From assembly GCF_007997015.1 (NCBI RefSeq), contig NZ_VOSM01000012.1:1-64000 (forward strand): a stretch of DNA of 64,000 nucleotides, in the 5' to 3' direction. A program made the translations under genes and the position numbers. The notes beneath the pieces were generated by a model. It searched no databases. It was not told where the DNA came from and saw only the letters and a program-made list of their open reading frames with translations. Positions 52,497 to 61,788 of the stretch are shown in pieces. The stretch is from Lujinxingia vulgaris (GTDB lineage Bacteria; Myxococcota_A; Bradymonadia; Bradymonadales; Bradymonadaceae). Positions within the stretch are counted from its first letter, which is position 1. Each line of letters opens with the position of its first letter.

Positions 52497-52690
52497 GGGG
52501 TTCGCGGTGTGGGGAGGTTTGTGTGGGGCTGGTGGGGCGCTTTTTGTGGTTAGGTGGTTATGAGGTTAGGTGGTTGAGGGGCGCCGGGGTTCGCGATGTG
52601 GGTCGATTTGTGTGTGGGGCTGGTGGGGCACAGGGGTTGGCGGTGCGGTGTGGGGAGGTTCGTGAGAGCGTTTGGTGGGGTGCAGGGGGG
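52497..52690. repeat. Diverged family D repeat
   Basis: Contains GGTTAGGTGGTT, GGGGCGCCGGGGTTCGCGATGTGGGTCGATT and several GTGGGGCTGGTGGGGC-type segments, related to the 75-bp units at 15503. The units are diverged and the period is irregular. It fills the gap between the ATP-grasp gene and the lipoprotein gene at 52720. Confidence 0.75.
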
Positions 52691-52719
52691 CAGCCGTTTT
52701 GGGTGCCCCCGCGCCGAAC

Positions 52720-53415
52720 TTACTCTGCGCCCAGATCGTAGACTTCGAGGTTGTCGAAGGTGGCCGGGGCCTGCCAGTTGTTGAAGGCAAAATGGCGGTG
52801 GCCGTCGCCTTTGAGGGGATCTTCGTCGGCGTAGGTGAGGAAGGGTTTGCCGTCGACGAACCAGCGCAGGCGGTTGTCGGTGCGCACGATGGCGAAGGTG
52901 TAGGTGCGCTCGGGTTCGACCTTCTGGCCGGGGGCGCCGACGAGGCGGTCGTCGCCGTGTTCGTCGAGCCGGGCGATGATGTTGAGGCTGTTGTTCCAGC
53001 CGCCAAAGATGCCGATGTAGCCGCTCTCGTGGGTCTGGCCGTCGCCGAGGATCTCGAACTTGAGGTCGCCCACCTCCGAGAGCGCTGTGGCTTCAAAGCT
53101 CACGCGAAAATTTTCGGGAAGGGGCGTTTGCAGCCAGAGGGCGTCGTTTTTGGCGCCGGCGATCTGCAGCTTTCCTTCCTCGATCTGCCAGCCGGCGTAG
53201 CCGCTCTGCCACTCGTCGCCGAGGGCGAGGCCGTCGAAGGTGTTTTTGTAGACGAGCGCTCCGCCCTGAAGGCCGGTGGTGTCGTTGGCGCCGGCGGCGG
53301 TGGCCGCCGGGGCCGGTCCGGTCTGGGGGGTGTCGGGGGCCTGGTCGCAGGCGGCAGTGAGCAGGAGGGCCGGGAGCAGCGCGATGGCGAGCAGGGGGGA
53401 AGGCGTCGTGGGCAT
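52720..53415 (-). CDS. Lipoprotein with laminin G/concanavalin-like beta domain
   Basis: 231 aa. Lipobox LTAAC (Cys23), short Ala/Pro-rich linker, then a beta-sandwich domain (about 60-231): YKNTFDGLALGDEWQS, GYAGWQIEEGKLQIAG, FRVSFEATALSEVGDLKFEILG, RLRWFVDGKPFLTYAD, FAFNNWQAPATFDNLEVYDL. The strand pattern resembles DUF1080 or laminin G-like sugar-binding folds. GAGGATA eight bases before the ATG supports the start; a longer frame to 53727 is a shadow of the kinase gene. Function: perhaps carbohydrate or matrix binding. Confidence 0.82.
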   Translation of the reverse strand: MPTTPSPLLAIALLPALLLTAACDQAPDTPQTGPAPAATAAGANDTTGLQGGALVYKNTFDGLALGDEWQSGYAGWQIEEGKLQIAGAKNDALWLQTPLPENFRVSFEATALSEVGDLKFEILGDGQTHESGYIGIFGGWNNSLNIIARLDEHGDDRLVGAPGQKVEPERTYTFAIVRTDNRLRWFVDGKPFLTYADEDPLKGDGHRHFAFNNWQAPATFDNLEVYDLGAE

Positions 53416-53430
53416 GGGCACTATCCTCAA

Positions 53431-53467
53431 GAAAAAGCCGACGAAGTCAGGGGACTTGCGTCGGCTT
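53431..53467 (-). terminator. Terminator of the first hybrid kinase gene
   Basis: On the - strand GCCGACG with its extension GCAAGTC pairs with GACTT-CGTCGGC, followed by TTTTTC. The stem is about 12 bp with one bulge. It lies about 60 bp after the stop of the gene at 53525 and just before the start of the lipoprotein gene at 53415. Confidence 0.85.
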
Positions 53468-53524
53468 CTATAGCAGATCGACTGGCGGGCAAAAACCAGA
53501 GCGCCGGCTGCGCGGGCTGAGCGA

Positions 53525-56101
53525 TCAGGTGTGCTCACGCACCTTTCGTACCAGCTCGCGGATCTGCTCGAGGAGAAGTTCGCCGTCGTCGCCGCCTTTG
53601 GGCAAAATTTCGCGGGCGCCGCGGGAGAGCTCTTCGCGATCGGCGTCGGTGAGGGTTTTGGCGGTGATGACGACCACGGGGACGTCGCAGAGGGCATCGT
53701 CGCCGCGCACGCGGCGCAGGAACTCAAAGCCGTCCATCTTCGGCATCATCAGGTCGAGGAGGATCAGCGCCGGGGGCAGGTCGCTGGCGAGTGTTTCGAG
53801 ACCTTCGAGGCCGTTTGTGGCCTCGTCGACCTGCCAGCCTTCTTTTTCGAGCACGCGGCGGATGAGCGAGCGGGTGGGCTCGTCGTCTTCGACGATGAGC
53901 ACGCGCTCGCTCCGGGGCGCCTCGCTGTTGGGCTCGTCGCTGCGGTATTTTTGAAGGATCTCCAGCAGGGCGTCGCGATCGATGGGTTTCATCAGGTAGT
54001 GGTCGGCGCCTAGCGCGTAGCCGCGGGAGGTCTCCGAGACCATGGTGACCATGATGACGGGGATCGCTGCGAGCTTCGGGTCGGATTTGAGGCGGGCCAG
54101 GGTGGACCAGCCGTCGAGCTGGGGCATCATCACATCCAGGGTGATGGCGGCCGGTTGCAGCTCTGCGGCCAGGTGCAGGCCCTCGGTGCCGCTGGCGGCG
54201 CTGACCACCTCAAAACCCTCGCGCTCGAGCATGCGGCGCAGCAGATCGCGCACGGTGGGGTCGTCGTCGATCACCAGCACCACGTCGCCCGTGGCGAGGT
54301 CGACGCCGGCCTCGGCCAGCGCTTCGCCGGCCTCACCGGGCGTGGAGAGCGTGCGGGCGCGGGGGCGCTCGCCAGGGTCTTCAGCCTCGTCGCGGCGGAT
54401 CTCGTTGGCGCGCAGATCGGCCGAGAGGCGTACGGTGAAGGTCGTGCCCTGATCTTTTTTGCTCTCCACCTCGATCGTGCCGCCCAGCAGGCTCGCGAAA
54501 TGGCGGGTGATGGTCAGGCCGAGGCCCGTTCCGCCGAACTCGCGGGTGGTGGAGGTGTCGGCCTGGGTGAAGGCCTCAAAGATCTGCTTGAGCTCTTCGG
54601 GGCCCATGCCGATGCCGGTGTCGGTGACGCTGATGACGATCTGGTCGTTCTCGGGGTCGCGGCGGGCGTCGACCTTGACCTGGCCCTGGCGGGTGAATTT
54701 GCAGGCGTTGGACAGAAGGTTGAAGGCGATCTGGCGCACCTTCGTGGGGTCGGAGCGCATGTAGCGCAGATCGGGATCGAGGGTCATCGTCAGGGTGTTG
54801 AAGTTCTGCCGCGCCAGGGGGGCGACGGTGGCGGCGACGTCATCCAGGAGCTCGCTGATATCAAAGAGCTCGATGTGGGTGGTCATCTTGCCGGCCTCAA
54901 TCTTTGAGAGATCGAGGATGTCGTTGATGAGCGCGAGCAGGTGCTTTCCGGCCGAGCGGATGCGTTTGAGGTCGGGTCGGAAGGGGTCGACGGCGTCGGC
55001 GGCCGGGCCGCCCTCGTCGGCGATGGCGTCGATCTCCTCAAGAATGATCTCGGAGTAGCCGATGACGGCGTTGAGCGGGGTGCGCAGCTCGTGGCTCATG
55101 TTGGCCAGAAAGGCGCTCTTGGCGCGGTTGGCCTCCAGGGCTTCGTCGCGGGCGAGCTCCAGGGCCTGGCGGGAGGCGTGGCGCTCGGTGACGTCGCGCA
55201 GGATCAGGACGTAGCGTGCGCGTGAGCTCTCACCCAGCACGCCCAGCGCGACCTCGATCGGGAAGAGCTCCCCACCACGGCGACCCTCCAACTCCGTGGC
55301 CTCCCGCAACTCGCCAGATTTCGCCGACTCGATGAGGCGAGTGGCGGTGAGGGCGGGGACCAGGTCCTGGATGGGGGTGGAGGGGAGCGAGCGCAGGTCA
55401 ACGCCGAAGATGCGGGCGCTGGCGGGGTTTCCGGCCTCGATCTCGCCATTGGCGTTGATGGCCAGGATGGGGTCGGGGGCGGTCTCGACCACCGCGCGGG
55501 TCTCGGCCTCGCGCTCTTTGACGTTGGCGATCAGCCAGTCCTGGAGGCGATCTTTGAAGACGAACATCGCGAACACCACGCTTCCCAGGCCGACCATCTC
55601 GATGAGGCGGCGGGCCTCGTCGTTTTCGCCGCCGATGATGCGGCCGAAGGGAAAGCCGCCGATGTCGGCGGCGAAGACCGCCACCCAGGTGATGAGCGTG
55701 AGCGCCATCCAGCCCATCGCCGTGCGCGCGCCGAAGAAGAGGAGGGCGAACATCGGGACGAGCGCCATCCAGCTGAGCGCGGCGGCCTTGATGCCCCCCG
55801 AGACAAAGACCAGGCCTAAGATCAGCGCGTAGAAGGGGATGAGGATGAGGTTTCCGGCCACGCTCATGTTGCGTGTGGCGCGCAGCGCGAAGGGGGCCAG
55901 GGCCACGCAGAGGGTGGCGGCGACCACCGCCAGCGCGATGGGAAGAGAGCGCAGCGTGGCGTAGGAGAAGATCGTGGTGATCGGCCCCCAGATCACCATG
56001 AAGATCACCGTCTTGATGGCGAGCTCGGCGCGTTTTTTCTCAATGTCCTGCCCGCCGCCGAAGTCGGCGGGGATGAAATAGTCGACTGCTCTCTGAAACA
56101 T
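53525..56101 (-). CDS. Hybrid histidine kinase with two receiver domains (paralogue 1)
   Basis: 858 aa. Six or seven transmembrane helices (about 27-200), a PAS domain (about 215-325: [19 protein letters not shown]), HisKA with the H box [19 protein letters not shown], HATPase with N box [13 protein letters not shown]1 DTGIGMG and GGTGLGLTI, then two receiver domains with Asp in [10 protein letters not shown] and [10 protein letters not shown]. No output domain, so phosphate is relayed to partners. The paralogue at 56173 shares the whole layout and is clearly a tandem duplication. Start at ATG 56101 by conserved N-terminus (YFIPA); the longer frame to 56137 lacks similarity to the paralogue. 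Confidence 0.93.
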   Translation of the reverse strand: MFQRAVDYFIPADFGGGQDIEKKRAELAIKTVIFMVIWGPITTIFSYATLRSLPIALAVVAATLCVALAPFALRATRNMSVAGNLILIPFYALILGLVFVSGGIKAAALSWMALVPMFALLFFGARTAMGWMALTLITWVAVFAADIGGFPFGRIIGGENDEARRLIEMVGLGSVVFAMFVFKDRLQDWLIANVKEREAETRAVVETAPDPILAINANGEIEAGNPASARIFGVDLRSLPSTPIQDLVPALTATRLIESAKSGELREATELEGRRGGELFPIEVALGVLGESSRARYVLILRDVTERHASRQALELARDEALEANRAKSAFLANMSHELRTPLNAVIGYSEIILEEIDAIADEGGPAADAVDPFRPDLKRIRSAGKHLLALINDILDLSKIEAGKMTTHIELFDISELLDDVAATVAPLARQNFNTLTMTLDPDLRYMRSDPTKVRQIAFNLLSNACKFTRQGQVKVDARRDPENDQIVISVTDTGIGMGPEELKQIFEAFTQADTSTTREFGGTGLGLTITRHFASLLGGTIEVESKKDQGTTFTVRLSADLRANEIRRDEAEDPGERPRARTLSTPGEAGEALAEAGVDLATGDVVLVIDDDPTVRDLLRRMLEREGFEVVSAASGTEGLHLAAELQPAAITLDVMMPQLDGWSTLARLKSDPKLAAIPVIMVTMVSETSRGYALGADHYLMKPIDRDALLEILQKYRSDEPNSEAPRSERVLIVEDDEPTRSLIRRVLEKEGWQVDEATNGLEGLETLASDLPPALILLDLMMPKMDGFEFLRRVRGDDALCDVPVVVITAKTLTDADREELSRGAREILPKGGDDGELLLEQIRELVRKVREHT

Positions 56102-56172
56102 AGTGCAAGCCCTGGGTCGAGCACCGCCTTCAGGCAAACGCTCGTGGCGATGGAAAAAGCTCGGTCGGACCT

Positions 56173-58737
56173 TTAGAGCGTGTCGACGACCGGGCGCGGG
56201 GTGTGGCGACGCACCATCTGGCGGAGCTCGTCGAGGAGGCGATCGCGGTCGTTTCCGCCCTTCTCGATGATGGCGTTAACGCCCTGGCGAAGTCGGGTGC
56301 GGTCCTCTTCGGTGAGCTCTTTGGCGGTGACGACCACCACCGGGATATGACGATGGGCCTCATCCTGTCGCAGCTTATGGAGAAACTCAAAGCCGTCCAT
56401 TTTTGGCATCATCAGGTCGAGGAGGATGAGCCGGGGGCTGTGATCTTCGAGGCGCTCGAGGCCCTCCAGGCCGTTTGTGGCCTCGATCACCTGCCAGCCC
56501 TCGTTGTGAAGCACGCGGCGCATCAGCGCGCGGGTGGGCTCGTCGTCTTCGACAATAAGGATGGGGTGCTCGTCGGGAAGGTCGGCGTCGCGGTAGGCGT
56601 GCAGGATCTCCAGCAGGGCGTCGCGCTCCACGGGCTTCATCAGGTAGTGGTCGGCGCCCAGCGCGTAGCCGCGGGCGGCCTCGGAGACCATCGTGATCAT
56701 GATGACCGGGATCTGGCTGAGCTCCGGGTGGGCCTTGAGCCGGGAGAGGGCGGTCCAGCCGTCCATCTGGGGCATCATCACATCCAGGGTAATGGCGTCG
56801 GGGCGAAGCTGCTCGGCGAGCAGCAGGGCCTCGGTGCCGCTGGCGGCGGTGACGACCTCGTAGCCATCGCGCTCCAGGATGCGGCGGAAGAGGTCGCGTA
56901 CCGTCGGGTCGTCGTCGACGACCAGCACCAGGCCCGATTCGCCGATGGCCGGGAGGTTGGAGAGGGTGTGGCCGCTGCCGGTGAAGGTGGCTTGGGCGAC
57001 CGGAGAGGAGTCGACAAGGGTCGAGTAGGGGGTCTCAGCCTCGTCGTCACTGCCCAGATCCATGGCCAGGCGCACGGTGAAGGTCGTGCCCTGACCGACC
57101 TGGCTCTCCACCTCGATGGTGCCGCCCAGCAGGCTCGCAAAGTGGCGGGTGATGGTCAGACCGAGGCCCGTGCCGCCGAACTCGCGGGTGGTGGAGGCGT
57201 CGGCCTGGGTGAAGGCCTCAAAGATGCTGGCGAGCTGCTCGGGGCTCATGCCCATGCCGGTGTCGCGCACGGCCATGACGATGTGCTGGTTCTCCTCGTC
57301 GGGGCGCACGTCCACGGTGACCTGGCCGGAGTGGGTGAATTTGCAGGCGTTGGACAGGAGGTTAAACGCGATCTGGCGCACCTTGGTGGGGTCGGTGCGC
57401 ACGAAACGGATCGCGTCTTCATCCATATCGAGGGTGACCTGGTTGCCGTTTTTCTGGGCCAGGGGAAGCACCGTGGCGGTCACATCGCGCAGGAGGGCGG
57501 CCAGATCGAAGAGCTCGATATGGGTGGTCATCTTGCCGGCCTCGATCTTTGAGAGATCGAGGATGTCGTTGATGACCGCCAGCAGGTGTTTGCCGGCGCC
57601 GCGGATGTGGTTGAGGTCGGGCACAAAGGGCTCAACGACCTCGCGCACCGCCGGGTTCTCGTCGCCGGTGAGCTCGATCTCCTCAAGAATCATCTCGGAG
57701 TAGCCGATGACGGCGTTGAGCGGGGTGCGAAGCTCGTGGCTCATATTGGCCAGAAACGCGCTCTTGGCGCGGCTGGCGTCCAGGGCCTCGTCGCGGGCTT
57801 GCTGAAGGGCCTGCTGGGCGGCCTTGCGATCGGTGATATCGCGCAGCACGAGCACGTGGTGCAGCGCACCCTCTTCTTCAAAACTTCCCAACGCGAGCTC
57901 CAGGGGAAACTCCTGGCCCCGGCGCAGGGCGGTGTGCTCGTGGTTGACGTTGTCGTCGTCAGCGCGGTGGCGCGCCAGGCTCTTCGCGTCCAGCGAGGGG
58001 ATGAGCGCGGCGACGGGCTCCCCCTGCAACGCGGCCTCCGAGGTGCCAAAGATGCGGGCGGCCGCGGCGTTGGCGTCGAGCACCCGACCGCGGGCATCCA
58101 GCGTCAAGATGGCGTCGGGCGCCGTCTCCACCACCGCGCGGGTGCGGGCCTGCTGGCGGTTGAGCGCGCTCACCAGCCAGTCCTGGAGGCGATCTTTGAA
58201 CATAAAAATGCCAAAGACCATCGAGCCCACTCCAATAAGCTCCAGCGCGCGGTTGCCCAGCGGGCTGCCGCCGGCGATCGAGGGCCCAAAGCCCGGCCCG
58301 AAGCTTTCGTAGGAGATAAAGGCCGTCCAGATCAGCATGACCACGCCCATCCAGACATAGGCGTGGCGTTTGGTCTGCAGCACCAGCGAGAGCAAGGGCA
58401 CGATGATAAGCCAGGTCAGCGCGGTGGCCATCGGGCCGCCGGTGAACGTGGCCACCGCCAGAATCAGCAGCATGCAGGGCAGAAGCACAAAATAGCCCGT
58501 CAACGCCAGCCGGCCGGTGCGCTTGAGCACCCAGGCCCCCGAAAAGGTCATCGAGGAGCCCCCCACAATCAGCGCCAGCATCGTCAGGTTGTCCATGACG
58601 GTGTAGGCAAAGATCGCGGTAAGGACCCCCCAGAAGGCCATAAAGAGGATGATGGAGATCGCCGCCTCGGCGAGTCGGCGCTCGACGCCGTCTTCGAGGA
58701 GGCGGGCGGGGATGAAGTAGTGGATGAGTTTTTTCAT
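56173..58737 (-). CDS. Hybrid histidine kinase with two receiver domains (paralogue 2)
   Basis: 854 aa with the same order as the gene at 53525: multi-helix membrane sensor, PAS ([19 protein letters not shown]), HisKA ([19 protein letters not shown]), HATPase ([21 protein letters not shown]), REC (LDVMMPQMDG) and REC ([10 protein letters not shown]). Kinase core and receivers are far more alike between the two than the membrane part, so sensing may differ while output is shared. ATG 58737 begins MKKLIHYFIPARL, matching the paralogue's [12 protein letters not shown]. No strong ribosome binding site. Reading leftward it precedes paralogue 1 by 71 bp. Confidence 0.93.
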   Translation of the reverse strand: MKKLIHYFIPARLLEDGVERRLAEAAISIILFMAFWGVLTAIFAYTVMDNLTMLALIVGGSSMTFSGAWVLKRTGRLALTGYFVLLPCMLLILAVATFTGGPMATALTWLIIVPLLSLVLQTKRHAYVWMGVVMLIWTAFISYESFGPGFGPSIAGGSPLGNRALELIGVGSMVFGIFMFKDRLQDWLVSALNRQQARTRAVVETAPDAILTLDARGRVLDANAAAARIFGTSEAALQGEPVAALIPSLDAKSLARHRADDDNVNHEHTALRRGQEFPLELALGSFEEEGALHHVLVLRDITDRKAAQQALQQARDEALDASRAKSAFLANMSHELRTPLNAVIGYSEMILEEIELTGDENPAVREVVEPFVPDLNHIRGAGKHLLAVINDILDLSKIEAGKMTTHIELFDLAALLRDVTATVLPLAQKNGNQVTLDMDEDAIRFVRTDPTKVRQIAFNLLSNACKFTHSGQVTVDVRPDEENQHIVMAVRDTGMGMSPEQLASIFEAFTQADASTTREFGGTGLGLTITRHFASLLGGTIEVESQVGQGTTFTVRLAMDLGSDDEAETPYSTLVDSSPVAQATFTGSGHTLSNLPAIGESGLVLVVDDDPTVRDLFRRILERDGYEVVTAASGTEALLLAEQLRPDAITLDVMMPQMDGWTALSRLKAHPELSQIPVIMITMVSEAARGYALGADHYLMKPVERDALLEILHAYRDADLPDEHPILIVEDDEPTRALMRRVLHNEGWQVIEATNGLEGLERLEDHSPRLILLDLMMPKMDGFEFLHKLRQDEAHRHIPVVVVTAKELTEEDRTRLRQGVNAIIEKGGNDRDRLLDELRQMVRRHTPRPVVDTL

Positions 58738-58800
58738 AAGTTTTTCGTTTAGGGATCCGCCCCAGGTTGTGTGTGCCGAGCGCATCAGGAGGAGGTCGGG

Positions 58801-58985
58801 GTGCGCGTGTGGTTATGTGGTTGTGTGGTTAGGTGGTTGTGGGGCCTGGGGGGTGTGCGGGGTGGGTCGATTCGTGAGGGCGTTTGGGGGGGCGCGTGTG
58901 GTTAGGTGGTTGGGTGGTTGGGTGGTTGTGGGGCGCCGGGGTATGCGGAGTGGGTCGATTCGTGAGGGCCCTTGGGGGTGCGCGG
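58801..58985. repeat. Diverged family D repeat
   Basis: About two units of TGGTTAGGTGGTTGTGGGG followed by GGGTCGATTCGTGAGGGC, as in the 15503 array. Frames stay open here only by repeat composition. From 58986 to 59131 nothing else is seen. Confidence 0.8.
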
Positions 58986-59131
58986 GTTGTGGCGCGTGTT
59001 GGGAGCGCTGGAACGATAGTACGTCGGTTATCGCCGCCGGGGAGGGGGACGTCAAAAAAAGTAACGTGTTTTCGGGGAGATGGCAGTACCTGAAGGGGGG
59101 TATGTATTGGCCTGAACAGGTGGGGCGCCTG

Positions 59132-59236
59132 CCGAGTGCATCCAGGACGACGCTGGCTGCGTCGCTGCGGACTCGCGGTGGCGCTGCCACAGCTTCGTCC
59201 TGGCTCCTTGCCAATCGCCGCCCTGGATGCACTCGG
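59132..59236 (+). repeat. Palindromic element family A, copy A4
   Basis: Ends CCGAGTGCATCCAGG and CCTGGATGCACTCGG are a perfect 15-bp inverted repeat. The core is GTGGC-GCT-GCCAC, where the other copies have GTAGC-GCT-GCTAC, so both arms changed together. The nested stem is GGAC/GTCC. Confidence 0.9.
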
Positions 59237-59249
59237 GTTGGGGGGGACG

Positions 59250-59372
59250 AGATCGAGTACGAGCACGCGAACCAGTACGAGTACGAGCACGAGCACGCGG
59301 ACCAGTACGAGTACGAGCACGCGGACCAGTACGAGTACGAGTACCCGTACGAGCACCCGTCCTCGATCGGGT
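59250..59372. repeat. Short tandem repeat of GAGTACGAGCACG type
   Basis: Units of GAGTACGAGCACG and CGGACCAGTAC in varying order; the period is irregular (roughly 6-30 bp). Looks like a slippage-prone microsatellite. No gene fits. Confidence 0.85.
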
Positions 59373-59408
59373 GGTAAGGCTCCCGGCCCCGGCGCCTGCT
59401 GTCGGCGG

Positions 59409-59537
59409 GCGCCCAAAACGTCGTCAGCGGAAGAAACGAGCGTGCTCGTGGACACCTAACATGTCGAAAGCGGATGAATGGAGCGTGCTCGTGGGCGCCT
59501 AAAACGTCGCCAGCGAAAGAATGGAGCGTGCTCGGGG
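59409..59537. repeat. Tandem repeat, three 43-bp units (family F)
   Basis: Units begin near 59409, 59452 and 59495. Each ends with GAGCGTGCTCG-type sequence (a small GAGC-GT-GCTC hairpin) and begins with an AACGTCG or AACATGTCG segment. The gap 59538-59715 is otherwise empty. Confidence 0.75.
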
Positions 59538-59715
59538 GCATTGTTCATCGAGAGGGGGCACGAAGGTAGCGTGTATCTCAGCGTGTTCTGGCGGAATGGG
59601 GCGCCGGGAGAATCGCCATTGAGCGCTTCATCTGACCAAAATACGTGAACCCACCGTGTGCGTGGACGGAAGGGAACGCGCTTTGACCCCCTAACGTGGT
59701 ATGCGTTGACGGCGT

Positions 59716-59790
59716 TCAGTCGGCCAACGCCGCGTCCACGAGCGCCAGGTAGCGTTGCAGGATGGCGGGGCGGTCGAACTCGGCGGCGAC
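59716..59790 (-). pseudogene. 3' remnant of a glycosyltransferase gene
   Basis: On the - strand these 75 bases encode AEFDRPAILQRYLALVD and a stop, which matches the C-terminus of the GT4 protein at 61789 (AEFDRPAILERYLSIFN). Nothing upstream of it belongs to a gene; asnB ends ten bases away. It is the tail of a second glycosyltransferase gene whose body has been lost. Confidence 0.82.
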
Positions 59791-59799
59791 TGAGATGGA

Positions 59800-61746
59800 T
59801 CAGCGCTCGGAGTGGGTGTCGGCCAGCCAGCTCTGAAACATCAGGGCGGGCCAGAGCCGGGCGGACTCGTCGCGGAGGCCGGCGCGGTGGTCACGCCAGC
59901 GTTGGGCGAGGGTTTGGGGGGCGAAGAAGCCCTGGCGTCGGAGGCGATCTTCGCTCAGAAGGTCGTCGGCCCAGGCGCGCAGGCCGGTGCGCAGCCATTC
60001 GTGCAGGGGGATGGCAAAGCCCTGTTTGGGGCGTTCGAAGAGCTCGCGAGGGACGTGTCGGGAGAGGACCTCGCGCAGCAGGGCTTTGCCGGGGCCTCCC
60101 CCTGAGCCGCTGCTGAGGTTCAGGGGGAGGGTGGCGGCGAACGCGATGACGCGGTGGTCGAGCAGGGGGATGCGCGTCTCCAGGCTGTGGGCCATCGCGG
60201 CGCGGTCGACTTTGGTGAGGATGTCGTCGGGGAGGTAGCAGAGGGTGTCGTCGAGCATGGCCCGGCGACGGGGCTTCATGCGGGCGTGCTCGGGCCAGGG
60301 GGCGCGGGGGTGGGGGTGGGCTCCCAGGGTGGGGTTGAGGGCGTCGGGCCACAGATCCATCAGACGGCGGTAGGCTTCAGCCTCGGTGCCGCTCTGCGCG
60401 ATCCACTCGCCGAGTTTGACGATGCGTTCGCCGGGGCGACGGGCACCGAGTTTGGGGCTGACGCGGCGCAGGAGGATGTCGATCGGGGCGCCCGGGAGGC
60501 TCTGGAGCAGGCGGCCGGTGGCGTTGAAGAGGGGCGATGGGGTGGCGCGGCGCGTGTTGGCGAAGGTCTCGAAGAGGGCGTAGCGGTGGTAGCCGCCAAA
60601 AAGCTCGTCGCCGCCGTCGCCGGAGAGGCTGACGGTGACGTGGCGCCGTGCCAGCTCGGAGACGATGACGGTCGGGATCTGCGAGGAGTCGGCAAAGGGC
60701 TCGTCGTAGATGCGCGGCAGATCGGCGATGACGTCGAGGGCCTGGGCGTCGTCGAGGTAGAGCTCGGTATGCTGGCAGCCCAGATGTTCGGCGACCTTTT
60801 TTGCATACTCGGCCTCGTTATGGCTGCGTTGGGAGAAGCCGATGGAGAAGGTGCGCACAGGCTGGGTGCTGATCGTCTGCATCAGCGCCACGATGGTGGA
60901 GGAGTCGATGCCTCCCGAGAGAAAGGCGCCTACCGGGACGTCAGAGACCATGCAGGCGGCCACGGCGTCTTTGATGTGCGCCTCCAGCAGATCGGCGGCC
61001 TCGGAGGCGCTTCCCTGGAAGGGGGAGCGCTGCCCCTCTTCGAAGACGTCGATGGCGGACCAGTAGGGCTGCGGATCGCCTGCCTCCAGGGTGCGGCCGT
61101 CGACCTTTAGAAAGCAGCCCGGCGGCAGCTTGAAGGTGTTTTCGTAGATGGCGTGGGGGGCGGGCACGTTGCGGACGCGCATCAGAGAGGCCAGCGACTG
61201 GCGGTCGATGGTGGCCTTGAATTCCGGGGCGGCGCGTAGCGCCTTGAGTTCGGAGCCGAAGAGAAAGCTCTGGCCGTGGCGCCCATAGTAGAGGGGCTTC
61301 TGGCCGACGCGGTCGCGGGCCAGCCAGAGGGCGCGCTCCTGGCGGTCCCACAACGCAAAGGCGAACATGCCGTTGATGCGTTGCAGGGCATCTTTGACCC
61401 CGTAGCGGGCCAGGAGCGCGACGAGCACCTCGGTGTCGGAGTCGCTCTTGAAGTTGTCTCCCCGGGCTTCGAGCTCGGCGCGCAGCTCGGCAAAGTTGTA
61501 GATTTCGCCGTTGTAGGTGAGCACGTAGCGGCCGCAGGCGGAGTGCATGGGCTGGCGGCCGCCTTCGCTCAAATCGAGGATCGCCAGGCGGCGATGACCC
61601 AGAGCGAGGTTGGCGCGCTCTTCGCACCAGAGGTCGCCGCTGTCAGGTCCGCGGTGGCGCAGCGTGGCGCTCATCGCCTCGATGCGCGAGCGAAGATCTT
61701 CGGAGGGCAGCGGTTTTAAAGAGAGGTAGCCTGCAATGCCGCACAT
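59800..61746 (-). CDS. asnB: Asparagine synthase (glutamine-hydrolysing)
   Basis: 648 aa. N-terminal class II amidotransferase with Cys2 (MCGIAGY), RHRGPDSG and YNGEIYNFAELR; C-terminal synthetase with the PP-loop SGGIDSS, SLSGDGGDELFGGY and PDDILTKVDRAAMAHSLETRIPLLD. Converts aspartate to asparagine or, in glycan clusters, often amidates a sugar acid or other carboxylate. Its place between a glycosyltransferase remnant and a GT4/FkbM pair favours the second role. Gap to the next gene: 42 bp. Confidence 0.92.
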   Translation of the reverse strand: MCGIAGYLSLKPLPSEDLRSRIEAMSATLRHRGPDSGDLWCEERANLALGHRRLAILDLSEGGRQPMHSACGRYVLTYNGEIYNFAELRAELEARGDNFKSDSDTEVLVALLARYGVKDALQRINGMFAFALWDRQERALWLARDRVGQKPLYYGRHGQSFLFGSELKALRAAPEFKATIDRQSLASLMRVRNVPAPHAIYENTFKLPPGCFLKVDGRTLEAGDPQPYWSAIDVFEEGQRSPFQGSASEAADLLEAHIKDAVAACMVSDVPVGAFLSGGIDSSTIVALMQTISTQPVRTFSIGFSQRSHNEAEYAKKVAEHLGCQHTELYLDDAQALDVIADLPRIYDEPFADSSQIPTVIVSELARRHVTVSLSGDGGDELFGGYHRYALFETFANTRRATPSPLFNATGRLLQSLPGAPIDILLRRVSPKLGARRPGERIVKLGEWIAQSGTEAEAYRRLMDLWPDALNPTLGAHPHPRAPWPEHARMKPRRRAMLDDTLCYLPDDILTKVDRAAMAHSLETRIPLLDHRVIAFAATLPLNLSSGSGGGPGKALLREVLSRHVPRELFERPKQGFAIPLHEWLRTGLRAWADDLLSEDRLRRQGFFAPQTLAQRWRDHRAGLRDESARLWPALMFQSWLADTHSER

Positions 61747-61788
61747 AAAGAACCAGAAGTTGGAGAGATGTCATCGCAAGAGCGGGGC

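Noticed and set aside
56130-56390. Small frame between the kinases
   Set aside because: Frame-shifted copy of receiver-domain coding sequence of the second kinase.
58724-59541. Open frames on both strands in the repeat region
   Set aside because: Composed of repeat translations (Tyr-Glu, Thr-Ser strings) without starts or domains.
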